Counted from the first letter of the stretch, positions 7,665-14,794 are shown. The stretch is DNA of 49,419 bases from a virus (IMGVR_UViG_3300025896_000036:1-49419), one strand, 5' to 3'. A program made the numbers and translations. The notes: generated by a model from the letters alone, not told the origin.

Positions 7665-7903
7665 TCGTCACCTTGCAAAACGTTCAAGCCGTCCATACCA
7701 AGTTTTGCAGTCAGATCAAACGTATTGTGCCGCGAAGATCGAACGCGGTTTGACCATCCCTTGACCTGCAAAACGCGGCTGATGCGCTGCGATGTTTCGC
7801 CCAATTCTTCGGCGATTTCCCGACAAGTGCAATTCCATTCCCTCGGACGGCAAACCGTCCAGATACGAAATGCAAGGGCTTCAACTTGGGGTGAAACGAT
7901 CAT
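7661..7903 (-). CDS. small helix-turn-helix protein
   Basis: 80 residues from the ATGA overlap at 7903. The central region (CTCREIAEELGETSQRISRV followed by LQVKGW) is a plausible winged-helix or HTH unit. A transcriptional role is inferred from this fold alone. Longer upstream starts would run back through the membrane-peptide gene and are not needed. Its stop overlaps the kinase-like start. Confidence 0.6.
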   Translation of the reverse strand: MIVSPQVEALAFRIWTVCRPREWNCTCREIAEELGETSQRISRVLQVKGWSNRVRSSRHNTFDLTAKLGMDGLNVLQGDE

Positions 7904-8001
7904 GACAAAATCCACCATGCAAGCCCAACACCACAACCAAAGCCGATTGCAAGCCCGGCTGCGCTGACCAAAACGATAGCGACAACGACTGAAGTGTTCA
8001 T
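7900..8001 (-). CDS. 33-aa single-span membrane peptide
   Basis: Starts at 8001 in a TGATG overlap with the upstream gene and ends in an ATGA overlap with the HTH gene. The sequence MNTSVVVAIVLVSAAGLAIG continues to a WWILS end, so almost the entire peptide is one transmembrane helix. The overlaps at both ends support expression. A similar 30-aa membrane peptide lies at 22983-23075. Function unknown. Confidence 0.6.
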   Translation of the reverse strand: MNTSVVVAIVLVSAAGLAIGFGCGVGLAWWILS

Positions 8002-8240
8002 CAGTTTCTTTCTCCGATGGTGCCAACATCCACCATGACGGGCGGGTGACTTGTTCCGGCGATGGTCAATCGAACGGGTTTCCCTGCGTTCAATAGTTCC
8101 AATTCTTCGGCGCTTGGTTGCCAGCAAGAAACCATAATTGGCCCGTGATCAATCATTATTCCGTCTGTAATATGCAACGGTGCATAGCCTTGACTTTCGC
8201 CAAGAACGCGCGTTGTCAGTGGCGTTTCAAAATTCTGCAT
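8001..8240 (-). CDS. conserved phage hypothetical protein (HPPV motif)
   Basis: 79 residues, ATG at 8240 close behind the upstream stop at 8245. The pattern (LHITDGIMIDHGPIMVSCWQ, PSAEELELLNAG, SHPPVMVDVG) matches a short protein common in phage genomes for which I know no function. Longer versions back to 8387 would overlap the upstream gene for no reason. Confidence 0.6.
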   Translation of the reverse strand: MQNFETPLTTRVLGESQGYAPLHITDGIMIDHGPIMVSCWQPSAEELELLNAGKPVRLTIAGTSHPPVMVDVGTIGERN

Positions 8241-8244
8241 CGCG

Positions 8245-8493
8245 TCAATACTCCGAACGTAGAATGACTTCGGGCACATATTCCATATTTGGCGGCGAAA
8301 GATCAGTTGAAACTTCACCTGTTTTGAAAGTGCCGTCTTTCGGGGGAACCAAACAAATACCGCACCAAACATTCGGGTAGCTGGCATGATATGCGGTGAT
8401 CAAATACAATCCGCCTGTTGCCCTTCCTTTCGCCAAAAATGGAAATTTCGGCATCGGCGGCGCGGATGGTTTGGGATATGTGGCGGTAATCAT
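8245..8493 (-). CDS. hypothetical protein
   Basis: 82 residues; ATG at 8493 follows CTCAGGAACC, a usable ribosome site. Proline-rich start (PKPSAPPMPKFPFL) then a YHASYPNVWCGICLVPPKDG segment. No recognised family. First clear gene of the tightly overlapped leftward run 8493-7042. I could not find a convincing promoter directly upstream, so it may share the 9118-9147 promoter. Confidence 0.55.
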   Translation of the reverse strand: MITATYPKPSAPPMPKFPFLAKGRATGGLYLITAYHASYPNVWCGICLVPPKDGTFKTGEVSTDLSPPNMEYVPEVILRSEY

Positions 8494-8568
8494 CGGTTGG
8501 GTTCCTGAGTTTGTGCCTTGCGTTGGCTTCAACGTGCGTTCACTCCACACAACGCAAGGGCTTACCGT

Positions 8569-8700
8569 TTAAATCCGTTGCTGCGGTTGCATACAAGACC
8601 CCTTATCTTGCGCAATTGCAGCGGGTGCGATTTCTGGCAACAGCGGGGGCGGTTGCCCACGAATACGCGCAGCGAACGGCAACTTTCCGACTGATCGCAT
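8569..8700 (-). CDS. possible 43-aa protein
   Basis: ATG at 8700, frame ending 8569, in the space between the 60-bp repeat gene and the run beginning at 8493. The product starts MRSVGKLPFAARIRGQPPPL; no family is recognised. The frame is also open upstream through the repeat region, but there it is only a shadow. The strongest argument is position: it fills what would be a 230-base gap in a compact leftward transcription unit. Confidence 0.35.
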   Translation of the reverse strand: MRSVGKLPFAARIRGQPPPLLPEIAPAAIAQDKGSCMQPQQRI

Positions 8701-8726
8701 GATCAACCAAAAAGAAAGGCATTTGA

Positions 8727-9083
8727 TCAAGCCCGCAGTTTTTTCAAACGGTTGTCGGCAACGAAATAGGTGCAAGCGGCCAACTCGGGCAGGCTCACCA
8801 CGCCGGGCAGGTTGTAGGCAGCGAAATTGGTGCAAGCGGCCAACTCGGGCAGGCTCACCACGCCGGGCAGGTTGTCGGCAGCGAAATGGGTGCAAGCGGC
8901 CAACTCGGGCAGGCTCACCACGCCGGGCAGGTTGTAGGCGCGGAAGGTGGTGCAAGCGGCCAACTCGGGCAGGCTCACCACGCCGGGCAGGTTGCAGGCA
9001 GCGAAATCGGTAATTTTCGAAAAGTCAGGGTCAGTTGCAAGCCAAGCGTCATAAGAGGCTTGTGAGAAAAATTTAACTTTCAT
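8727..9083 (-). CDS. 20-residue repeat protein (LRR-like)
   Basis: 118 residues from ATG at 9083 (AAAGGAAC upstream). A ~28-residue N-terminal segment (MKVKFFSQASYDAWLATDPD) precedes four copies of LPGVVSLPELAACT plus a six-residue variable end (TFRAYN, HFAADN, NFAAYN, YFVADN), and a short basic tail RLKKLRA. Each 20-residue repeat is one 60-bp DNA unit. The Leu/Cys/Asn periodicity resembles a leucine-rich repeat solenoid. Its own promoter lies at 9118-9147; a start at 9119 would fall in that promoter. Role unknown; a binding or decoy surface is speculation. Confidence 0.75.
   Translation of the reverse strand: MKVKFFSQASYDAWLATDPDFSKITDFAACNLPGVVSLPELAACTTFRAYNLPGVVSLPELAACTHFAADNLPGVVSLPELAACTNFAAYNLPGVVSLPELAACTYFVADNRLKKLRA
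8751..8990. repeat. four tandem 60-bp repeats
   Basis: Units at 8751, 8811, 8871 and 8931 with a partial fifth from 8991. In each unit about 40 bases are identical (from GTGCAAGCGG onward), while the first ~19 bases vary. The conserved part encodes the repeat core and the variable part a few residues, so variation is confined to one face of the repeat. Confidence 0.95.
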
Positions 9084-9117
9084 TTGGTTTGTTCCTTTGG
9101 GTGGGTTTCTTACAGGC

Positions 9118-9147
9118 ACGCTACAACCGACCCGCGCGACCTGTCAA
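9118..9147 (-). promoter_or_regulatory. leftward promoter for the repeat-protein gene
   Basis: TTGACA (9147-9142), 18-bp spacer, TAGCGT (9123-9118). The predicted RNA start is about 25 bases before the ATG at 9083. Confidence 0.65.
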
Positions 9148-9181
9148 GCCCTGGAATGCAAAAACGTGCAAATTTATGCCA

Positions 9182-9211
9182 TTGCCAGCGGGCGCGGGCC
9201 GGTGCTATCAA
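9182..9211 (+). promoter_or_regulatory. tentative rightward promoter for the HTH-methyltransferase-primase operon
   Basis: TTGCCA (9182-9187), 18-bp spacer, TATCAA (9206-9211), about 30 bases before the ATG at 9241. The -10 overlaps an inverted repeat CTATCaaGATAG (9205-9216), which could be an operator. Weak -35 match. Confidence 0.4.
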
Positions 9212-9240
9212 GATAGCCTGAAATCATCAGGACGGGCCGA

Positions 9241-9412
9241 AATGCGAACGCTGAACCTCACTGAAACCGCACTATATATTGGGGTGAAGAAAAGGACGTT
9301 CTACAACCTATTGAACAGTAAGCGTTTTCCGGTTGATCCGTTGCCCGGCCTATCGCCGCGCCGTTGGTCGGTCGATGCGTTGGACGAATGGCTTAAGGGA
9401 AACAAAGCTTGA
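9241..9412 (+). CDS. AlpA/excisionase-type helix-turn-helix protein
   Basis: 56 residues, start chosen at ATG 9241 with GGACGGGCC upstream. LNLTETALYIGVKKRTFYNL followed by PRRWSVDALDEWLKGNKA matches the HTH_17/AlpA (MerR-like) family: a helix-turn-helix plus a wing and a terminal dimer helix. Such proteins act as small regulators or directionality factors; with no integrase here, regulation of the downstream methyltransferase and primase is more likely. Its TGA overlaps the next TTG start (TTGA at 9409). Confidence 0.75.
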
Positions 9413-10266
9413 AAGTGCTTTCCCTTTTCGATGGTATTTCATGCGGGCAAGTCGCGCTGCATCGGGCAGGCTTCAAGCCATCGCTTTACATGGCTTCAGA
9501 AATCAACAAATCGGCCATTAGATGCACACTGTCGAATTTCCCCGATACCGTCCAGTTGGGTGACGTGATCAACGTTCGGGCAATGGCTGAAGCGGGCGCG
9601 TTCGGTGTTGGTCAAATTGATTTGCTATTAGGTGGTTCGCCTTGTCAGGGGTTCAGCAACGCAGACGATGGGCTGAATTTTCTTGATCCGCGTTCGGTGC
9701 TATTTTTTGAATTCGTGCGTATTCTTCGCGCAATAAAGCCCAAACGTTTCCTGTTGGAAAATGTCAAAATGCGGAAAGAATGGCAAGATATTATCACTTC
9801 GCAACTTGGGGTGCAGCCTATATTTATCAACAGCGCCGATTTTTCAGCACAGAACAGGCAACGGCTTTATTGGACTGATATTGACGTTGCACCTTGGCAA
9901 CCCTGCGGCGTTACATTGTCGGAAATTGTTGGGCCGGATTGGTGGTCAGACCGGGCGAAATCCTATCTGATAGATGCGAACTACGCCAAAAGTTCGAATT
10001 GGCGGCGCTACTTTTTCAAGTCATCACGTCAAATTGTTTTCAAACGCGGCTTCACAATCCCGCCAATGACGATAGACAGCGCAAATTTTTTGATGGGTTT
10101 TTCGCCTGATCAATGGCGTATTCTAAGCGTTGCAGAGTGCGAACGCCTGCAAACTTTGCCGATAGGTTACACGCGCGCAATTGGCACGGGTGAAGCATAT
10201 CACGGCATCGGCAACGGTTGGACCGTTGATGTTATCGCGCATATATTCAAGGGGATGCACTCTTGA
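9409..10266 (+). CDS. C5-cytosine DNA methyltransferase, Dnmt3-like
   Basis: 285 residues from the TTG at 9409. Motifs: FDGISCGQ (7-14, SAM site), GGSPCQGFS (75-83) with catalytic Cys79, ENV (117-119), AQNRQRLYW (147-155), and late ECERLQTLPIGYT with GNGWTVDVIAHI. The short target-recognition region and AQNR-RLYW motif resemble the Dnmt3/DRM-like subgroup often found in phages. It methylates cytosine C5. With the beta-class enzyme at 3739 the phage has two DNA-modifying methyltransferases. Stop overlaps the primase TTG start (TTGA at 10263). Confidence 0.92.
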   Translation: MKVLSLFDGISCGQVALHRAGFKPSLYMASEINKSAIRCTLSNFPDTVQLGDVINVRAMAEAGAFGVGQIDLLLGGSPCQGFSNADDGLNFLDPRSVLFFEFVRILRAIKPKRFLLENVKMRKEWQDIITSQLGVQPIFINSADFSAQNRQRLYWTDIDVAPWQPCGVTLSEIVGPDWWSDRAKSYLIDANYAKSSNWRRYFFKSSRQIVFKRGFTIPPMTIDSANFLMGFSPDQWRILSVAECERLQTLPIGYTRAIGTGEAYHGIGNGWTVDVIAHIFKGMHS

Positions 10267-12566
10267 CGCAGGATTATTCACAAGCGCAAGCCTTCGTTGC
10301 GGCACTGACCGGGCATCCAGAAACGGTCATTGATTGGCGCGCAATTCACGACAAAGACAAGGCGACCCCGGCCATTCCCCGGCGTGGTTCGATTTCGCAA
10401 CTGTGGCAAGAATTGACCGCATGGAATAATGCGGGATACGGTATTTTTGCCGTGATCAGCGAGACAGACGGCAACGGGCGAAAGCTGGAAAACATCACGC
10501 GCATTCGCGCGCATTTCATTGACCTTGATAGCCTTAACGCCGTCCAAAACCTTCAACGGGCGTCAAGCTGGTATCCCGCACCAAGCTTTGCCGTTCAATC
10601 CAGCCCGAACAAATTCCATGTTTATTGGCCCGTCGCGCCTTACTTGAATATTGACGGTTTCCAGACCATTCAACGCAAGTTGGTGCAGTATTTCGAAAGT
10701 GACGCAAAGGTTATTGACGCAGCCCATGTTATGCGTGCGCCCGGGTTCTATCACCTGAAGGGCGAACCGTTCCTAAGCCAATGTTGGGCTTTGCCGGGTA
10801 GCGGGCAGATCACAACGCAGCAAGCCCTAGAAGCCGCGTTGCAGGGCGTCAACGTGTTGCCGGGCGGCTATGGGATGCGCCGCGCCTTGGGTGACGCAGA
10901 GTTAGCCGCGCCGTCGCTGGATTGGTTGCTATATGGCCTTTCGTTGGTTGATCCGAACACGCTTGACCGGGCCGAATGGATCAGCATTACCGCCGCTTTT
11001 AAGCAAGCCGGATGGTCGCTTACAGACCCGGCCAATTTGTTGCAAATTTGGCTGAATTGGTGCGCGAAATATCAGGGCAACGACCAAGGCGAAAACCTGA
11101 AACAATGGAATGACCTTACCGAAACCCAACTAGGGTGGAAATCCTTTACCCACAAAATTCCGGCGCTGAAGGCTTATTTGCAGCTGGGCGGGCCGAAGAC
11201 AACAACGCAACCGCCCCCGCCTTCGCAGCCCGTGCAACCGCCCGTGATCACTGATGAACCGGGCGTGACCATAACAGACGAAATTCTAACGCCTGATCAA
11301 CAGGCACAATATTTCGCGGGTTGCGTGTCGATTATCGAAACGGGGGAAATCCTAACGCCTAAAAAGTTGCTGTTGAAATCTGCGCAGTTCAACGTTGAAT
11401 TCGGTGGAAAGCTTTTCATCGTTTCGACAACTGGCAAGACAACGGACGAACCTTTCAAAGCTGCAACACGCGGGACGGTGTTCAGAATTCCTAAGGTTGA
11501 TCATCTGCGGTTTCTGCCTCACCTTGCGCCCGATACCATCGTAACGAATGAGTTAGGCCAGACGGGTATCAATATGTATAAACCCGCGCGCATTCATCGG
11601 CAACAGGGCGATGTTACGCCGTTCCTGCGTCACTTGGAATTGATGTTCCCATTCGCTGATGACCGCGCCACGATCTTGCTTTTCCTTGCCGCAAACGCAC
11701 AGTTTCCGGGCCGCAAAATTCCTTGGTCAATCTTGATGCAGTCCAGTGAAGGCGCGGGCAAAGGTCTGTTCAAAGAGTTGTTTTCCTATATCGTGGGCCG
11801 AACATACTTTTACACGCCAAAAGCGCAAGACTTAGCCGAAAGTGGCGCAAAGTTTAATAAATGGATGCGCAACAAACTAATGATTGTTGTTGATGAAATA
11901 AGGGTTGACGAAAAGCGCGATTTAGTCGAAACTCTTAAACCGTTCATTTCTGAAGTCGAAGTTGAAGTGCAGGGTAAGGGCCAGGATCAAAAGCTGGATG
12001 ACAACTACGCGAATTGGGCTTTCTTTTCCAACTATAAAGACGCCATACCGATCAACCAAAACTCGCGCCGTTACGCCATTTTCTATAGCGCCATCCAATC
12101 GCTTCAAGACCTGATCGCGCGCGGCATGAATGACGAATATTTCACGCGGCTGCGGTACTGGCAAGCGAACGGCGGCAACGCTATAATTTATGATTGGTTG
12201 TTAAATTTTCCGCTTGGCCTGGTGCCAGTTCGTGCGCCGATCACGTCCAGCACGGCGGCGGCGATGCACCATTCGTTGTCAAGCCTTGAACGTTCGGTTT
12301 TGGATGCGGTGGCGGATGATTTGCCGGGCTTCAGGGGCGGTTGGGTTTCGACTTCGGCTCTTGCCGCGCGGCTGCGTCAAACGGGCGGCAGGGCCGTTGC
12401 GCCTGTCACCTTGGAGCGAGTGCTTGAAGGCTTGGGATACCGGGCTGTTGGGCGTGCGGTGCGGTCTTACCTGAGCGAAGACCCGGCCAATCGCGGGATG
12501 CTGTTCAACGTCGCTGAAGGCGTACAGGCTGCGGATTATGGACGGGCGCAAGGTTACGCGGAATGA
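10263..12566 (+). CDS. primase-helicase: AEP primase + PriCT-type region + SF3-like helicase
   Basis: 767 residues from TTG at 10263. The N-terminal archaeo-eukaryotic primase domain has FIDLDS (D87, D89), NKFHVYW (115-122, active His) and MRAPGFYHLKG. Residues ~218-305 (LDWLLYGLSLVDPNTLDRAE onward) match a PriCT-2-type primase C-terminal region. A proline-rich linker follows (~310-330). The helicase (DUF5906/SF3-like) has Walker A SSEGAGKG (494-501), Walker B LMIVVDEI (539-546) and an NQNSRRYAIF sensor. The C-terminal ~100 residues contain a winged-helix-like segment. With PolB and SSB it gives a nearly self-sufficient replisome. Confidence 0.88.
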   Translation: MTQDYSQAQAFVAALTGHPETVIDWRAIHDKDKATPAIPRRGSISQLWQELTAWNNAGYGIFAVISETDGNGRKLENITRIRAHFIDLDSLNAVQNLQRASSWYPAPSFAVQSSPNKFHVYWPVAPYLNIDGFQTIQRKLVQYFESDAKVIDAAHVMRAPGFYHLKGEPFLSQCWALPGSGQITTQQALEAALQGVNVLPGGYGMRRALGDAELAAPSLDWLLYGLSLVDPNTLDRAEWISITAAFKQAGWSLTDPANLLQIWLNWCAKYQGNDQGENLKQWNDLTETQLGWKSFTHKIPALKAYLQLGGPKTTTQPPPPSQPVQPPVITDEPGVTITDEILTPDQQAQYFAGCVSIIETGEILTPKKLLLKSAQFNVEFGGKLFIVSTTGKTTDEPFKAATRGTVFRIPKVDHLRFLPHLAPDTIVTNELGQTGINMYKPARIHRQQGDVTPFLRHLELMFPFADDRATILLFLAANAQFPGRKIPWSILMQSSEGAGKGLFKELFSYIVGRTYFYTPKAQDLAESGAKFNKWMRNKLMIVVDEIRVDEKRDLVETLKPFISEVEVEVQGKGQDQKLDDNYANWAFFSNYKDAIPINQNSRRYAIFYSAIQSLQDLIARGMNDEYFTRLRYWQANGGNAIIYDWLLNFPLGLVPVRAPITSSTAAAMHHSLSSLERSVLDAVADDLPGFRGGWVSTSALAARLRQTGGRAVAPVTLERVLEGLGYRAVGRAVRSYLSEDPANRGMLFNVAEGVQAADYGRAQGYAE

Positions 12567-12805
12567 GTTGGGCGCTACACCTTAGCAAATCCGGTAAATT
12601 ATGGGATTGCCTAAACGGTGATCTGACAAAAATTGTCGAATGTGTGCCTGCGAAAGGCATCAAATTTACATGGTGTTACGGTTCAAAATACGGTCAATGC
12701 GAAACGTTCGGTCAAGCGCGGGAATGGGTTGAAGCGTTAGAGGAAGCTTACGGGCCGAATATTCCAGCTGATAAACGTTGGCTTTGTAAGTTGTCCGAAT
12801 TGTAA
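12563..12805 (+). CDS. hypothetical 80-aa protein
   Basis: Starts at an ATGA overlap with the primase-helicase gene and ends just before a hairpin terminator. Aromatic- and Cys-containing (WALHLSKSGKLWDCLNGDL, FTWCYGSKYGQCETF). No family recognised. Last gene of the 9241-12805 operon. Confidence 0.6.
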   Translation: MSWALHLSKSGKLWDCLNGDLTKIVECVPAKGIKFTWCYGSKYGQCETFGQAREWVEALEEAYGPNIPADKRWLCKLSEL

Positions 12806-12826
12806 AACCGGGCGTTATGCCCGGTT
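12806..12826. terminator. bidirectional hairpin between convergent genes
   Basis: Arms AACCGGGC (12806-12813) and GCCCGGTT (12819-12826) with a 5-base loop. It sits directly after the rightward gene ending 12805. The leftward Rmf-like gene ends inside the loop (TAA at 12817-12815). There is no long T run on either side, so termination may be partial. Confidence 0.65.
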
Positions 12827-12952
12827 CCGTTGTGCTTGTTCGGTTAGCCATCCGTCGCGCCATTGTTCAACTTTCAACGGTACGGTGAAGGGGCAAAGCC
12901 TGCGGCCTTGGTGGTAATCAAGTTGGCCGCGTTCAAAGGCTGTTTCTTTCAT
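12815..12952 (-). CDS. Rmf/CrpP-like 45-aa protein
   Basis: 45 residues: MKETAFERGQLDYHQGRRLC followed by PF and WRDGWLTEQAQRNRA. The spacing of F-x-x-G, G-R-x-x-C-P and W-x-x-GW matches the small Rmf/CrpP family (ribosome modulation factor-like), common in phages of Gram-negative bacteria. Host Rmf dimerises ribosomes; the role of phage members is unclear. The start at 12952 follows the conserved cassette leader, under the promoter at 12989-13017. Confidence 0.65.
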   Translation of the reverse strand: MKETAFERGQLDYHQGRRLCPFTVPLKVEQWRDGWLTEQAQRNRA

Positions 12953-12988
12953 GGTGCGTTTCCTTCGGTGTGTTGTTTTGTTACATAC

Positions 12989-13017
12989 ACACTACGCCTT
13001 GCGCGGTTGGTCGTCAA
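12989..13017 (-). promoter_or_regulatory. leftward cassette promoter
   Basis: TTGACG (13017-13012), 17-bp spacer, TAGTGT (12994-12989), followed by a GTGTG/CACAC-flanked segment and a GAAGGAAACGC ribosome site before ATG 12952. The -35 and spacer are inside the 3' end of the upstream gene, and the TAG of the -10 is that gene's stop codon. Confidence 0.8.
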
Positions 13018-13297
13018 CAAAAAAACGCAATGAGGATGCGAATTCTTTCAAAACTTTTTCCTGCATTTCTGCCGAAATTATCGGTTCAAGTTTGACGGTG
13101 TTGCCGCGCTGTTCAATGCGTTGCCAAAGTTGCACGTTGCGCCACATTTTGCGGGTGCTATCCCGCTTTTGCCCTGCGTAGTAATCCAGCCGCGCGCCGT
13201 TCCGATCAGTTGCCCAATGCAGGTTATAGCTGAAGCGCCACACTTGACGGTGCATCCGGTCGGGCGCTTCCTGGATGATTTCAACAAAGGTTTTCAT
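12992..13297 (-). CDS. hypothetical 101-aa protein ending inside a promoter
   Basis: ATG at 13297 overlaps the previous stop as ATGA. Charged, Trp-rich sequence (MKTFVEIIQEAPDRMHRQVW, DYYAGQKRDSTRKMWRNVQL). No family recognised. Its last residues, VDDQPRKA, are encoded by the next cassette's -35 and spacer, and its TAG stop is the first half of that cassette's TAGTGT. Confidence 0.65.
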   Translation of the reverse strand: MKTFVEIIQEAPDRMHRQVWRFSYNLHWATDRNGARLDYYAGQKRDSTRKMWRNVQLWQRIEQRGNTVKLEPIISAEMQEKVLKEFASSLRFFVDDQPRKA

Positions 13298-13500
13298 TTC
13301 CCAAATATCCCATTCGGCAGATCGGTTGCGGTAATCTTGGTTGTTCCGAAATAGTCAAACGCATGGATAGCGCCGTATTCAATGGCTTTCGCCTGCCCGG
13401 TCGCAACGTTCGCTAATGCGTCCGAATGGTCGTTATACGGGCCAAGCAACGGGCGGAAATCATTGCCGCGCTTGATTGTGACGTAATAACCTGTCGCCAT
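13294..13500 (-). CDS. hypothetical 68-aa protein
   Basis: ATG at 13500 overlaps the upstream TAA (TAATG) and the stop overlaps the next ATG. MATGYYVTIKRGNDFRPLLG, then a hydrophobic-polar mix ending LPNGIFGK. No family recognised. Middle gene of the three-gene cassette 13721-12992. Confidence 0.6.
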   Translation of the reverse strand: MATGYYVTIKRGNDFRPLLGPYNDHSDALANVATGQAKAIEYGAIHAFDYFGTTKITATDLPNGIFGK

Positions 13501-13721
13501 TACATCACCTTCAGAACATCGCGCGAAAAGCTGTAAGGCAATTCAACGCCATTCAACGAAACGAAATAGGCGGTTTTGCTGTTGGTTGCTTTGCGGGTGA
13601 TGACCACGGTTGCGCCGTTGATGGTCAGGACGGCTTTGCAGCCGATACGGATAACCGGGGCCGAAGGCTTGCGGGCTTTCGCGGTTTTCTTCGGTGCCAG
13701 CAGGCGGCAAAGTTCATACAT
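13500..13721 (-). CDS. hypothetical basic 73-aa protein
   Basis: Start ATG at 13721; a longer start at 13757 would lie in the -10 box. The N-terminal half is basic (LLAPKKTAKARKPSAP), followed by strand-rich sequence (VLTINGATVVITRKATNSKT) that could be a small barrel. Nucleic-acid binding is possible but unproven. First gene after the 13756-13784 promoter. Confidence 0.6.
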   Translation of the reverse strand: MYELCRLLAPKKTAKARKPSAPVIRIGCKAVLTINGATVVITRKATNSKTAYFVSLNGVELPYSFSRDVLKVM

Positions 13722-13736
13722 GGTGCGCAATCCTTC

Positions 13737-13784
13737 AGTGTATTTCGTTAGATACACACTACATTAGCGCCCGGTGGTCGTCAA
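13737..13784 (-). promoter_or_regulatory. leftward cassette promoter with operator-like palindrome
   Basis: TTGACG (13784-13779), 17-bp spacer, TAGTGT (13761-13756). The near-palindrome GTGTATTTcgttAGATACAC (plus-strand reading) overlaps the -10 and start point. The spacer and flanks are almost identical to those at 16593-16639, far more than promoter function requires. Confidence 0.85.
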
Positions 13785-13792
13785 CAGTTATT

Positions 13793-13972
13793 TCACCAAA
13801 TCGGCAAAAGATTGGAAATTTCATCGGCCAATTTATAGGCGTTGCTTCGTTTATTCAGTGTTGGCTTTTCAGGGTCAACAGCATGGCGCAAGGCTTCGTA
13901 AAGCACTTTTGCTTCCTTCGTATCGACTAGGATAGCATGTGTTTTGCCGTCATCTGATGTTAAAATTTTCAT
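13793..13972 (-). CDS. hypothetical 59-aa protein
   Basis: Begins MKILTSDDGKTHAILVDTKE with an AAGGGAAACC ribosome site, then a helical, charged segment (EALRHAVDPEKPTLNKRSNA) and ends SNLLPIW. Likely a folded alpha/beta peptide; no family recognised. Last gene of the leftward unit that begins at 14732. Its TGA lies just before the next cassette promoter. Confidence 0.6.
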   Translation of the reverse strand: MKILTSDDGKTHAILVDTKEAKVLYEALRHAVDPEKPTLNKRSNAYKLADEISNLLPIW

Positions 13973-13985
13973 GCTTTGGTTTCCC

Positions 13986-14156
13986 TTATTCCTGCCATGC
14001 GCCGCAAATTTTGCAGCGCCATTCGGTTTTTCTTGGCGCGTCCTGGGTTGGCGTTTCTTCGGTATTGAGGGGTTGCATGATTGGTGCCAGCGGCGCGGGA
14101 CGCAGGCGGATGGGTGGTTCACTGACCCGCCAACAGATTTTGCAGCGGTTACTCAT
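13986..14156 (-). CDS. 56-aa protein with two CxxC knuckles
   Basis: Starts at an ATGA overlap with the upstream gene (14156). Two near-identical knuckles, RCKICWR at the N terminus and RCKICGAW at the C terminus, are separated by a proline-rich linker of about 40 residues. Four cysteines could bind one zinc as a ribbon. A small zinc-binding nucleic-acid or protein adaptor is inferred; I know no exact family. Confidence 0.6.
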   Translation of the reverse strand: MSNRCKICWRVSEPPIRLRPAPLAPIMQPLNTEETPTQDAPRKTEWRCKICGAWQE

Positions 14157-14353
14157 TCACTTGCCCTTTCTTCAAACTCTGCCGGGCCGATGGTCACAAC
14201 CATGCCGTGACGCAATGCCCAATGAATATGATTGATCAGCCATGTTTGCGCGTCTTTGTCTTCGTGATCGGTGCGCCGGGTTTGGCCGTTTTGTTCATCG
14301 GTTTTCCCGTCAAACGTTTCAACGAAAATCGGTAAAGTGTATTTTTTAGCCAT
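14153..14353 (-). CDS. hypothetical 66-aa acidic protein
   Basis: ATG at 14353 with AAGGAACG upstream; longer starts are possible at 14380. MAKKYTLPIFVETFDGKTDE, then a very polar middle, WLINHIHWALRHGMVVTIGP and an acidic end. Family not recognised. Confidence 0.55.
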   Translation of the reverse strand: MAKKYTLPIFVETFDGKTDEQNGQTRRTDHEDKDAQTWLINHIHWALRHGMVVTIGPAEFEERASE

Positions 14354-14376
14354 CTGATAGCGTTCCTTGTGTGTTG

Positions 14377-14532
14377 TCATTGAAGGCCGAAGCCATAGCC
14401 AATCAGCATAAAAAGCCAAGCTGTGCCGAAGATCGCAGCACATGCCAGACATTCGCCGATCAGCACAAGGGCCGAGCGAATGCGTCCGGTGCCGCTATGG
14501 TGACGGGTAAGATGGGGGCGCAACGGGTTCAT
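14377..14532 (-). CDS. 51-aa membrane protein
   Basis: Starts at an ATGA overlap with the upstream gene. A basic N-terminal ~20 residues (MNPLRPHLTRHHSGTGRIRS) is followed by a long hydrophobic stretch (ALVLIGECLACAAIFGTAWL, then FMLIGYGFGLQ), one or two membrane spans, positive-inside. Overlap and hydrophobic pattern support a real gene. Function unknown. Confidence 0.55.
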   Translation of the reverse strand: MNPLRPHLTRHHSGTGRIRSALVLIGECLACAAIFGTAWLFMLIGYGFGLQ

Positions 14533-14732
14533 GCCATTGCCGCCATGATGCGGCAATCACTTGCATGTTGACGCAGGCTGGCAATGTCACCTTCGGCCAA
14601 TGCGCTAAAGGTGGTGCGACCATGCCCCATGGGGTAAGCGTCGGCGGCGGCATCGAACAAGCGGGCCGCTTCAGCCCAATCAAGACGGTTAGCTGCGTCA
14701 CGGGCTGCGGTGCGAAGTTGGGCGGTGTTCAT
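14529..14732 (-). CDS. small helical (TPR-like) protein
   Basis: 67 residues, mostly helix: MNTAQLRTAARDAANRLDWA then EAARLFDAAADAYP, which resembles one tetratricopeptide hairpin. Short proteins of this kind recur in phages. Ribosome site AAGGAAACC upstream; promoter at 14764-14792. Head gene of the unit 14732-13793. Confidence 0.6.
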   Translation of the reverse strand: MNTAQLRTAARDAANRLDWAEAARLFDAAADAYPMGHGRTTFSALAEGDIASLRQHASDCRIMAAMA

Positions 14733-14755
14733 TTGGGTGGGGTTTCCTTACTGTT

Positions 14756-14792
14756 TAACCATTTGGTTAGCATGGGTTGAGCGGTTGGTCAA
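14756..14792 (-). promoter_or_regulatory. leftward promoter with palindrome over the -10
   Basis: TTGACC (14792-14787), 17-bp spacer, TAACCA (14769-14764). The -10 is one arm of the palindrome TAACCAttTGGTTA (14756-14769), so a repressor bound there would block polymerase. Serves the gene at 14732. Confidence 0.6.
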
Positions 14793-14794
14793 GA

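Noticed and set aside
8751-8990. CRISPR array
   Set aside because: The units are 60 bp and contiguous in one open frame, and variable stretches are only ~19 bases with partial identity. It is a protein repeat gene.
9241-9412. Excisionase function for the AlpA-like HTH protein
   Set aside because: No integrase or attachment site is visible, so a regulatory role is more reasonable.
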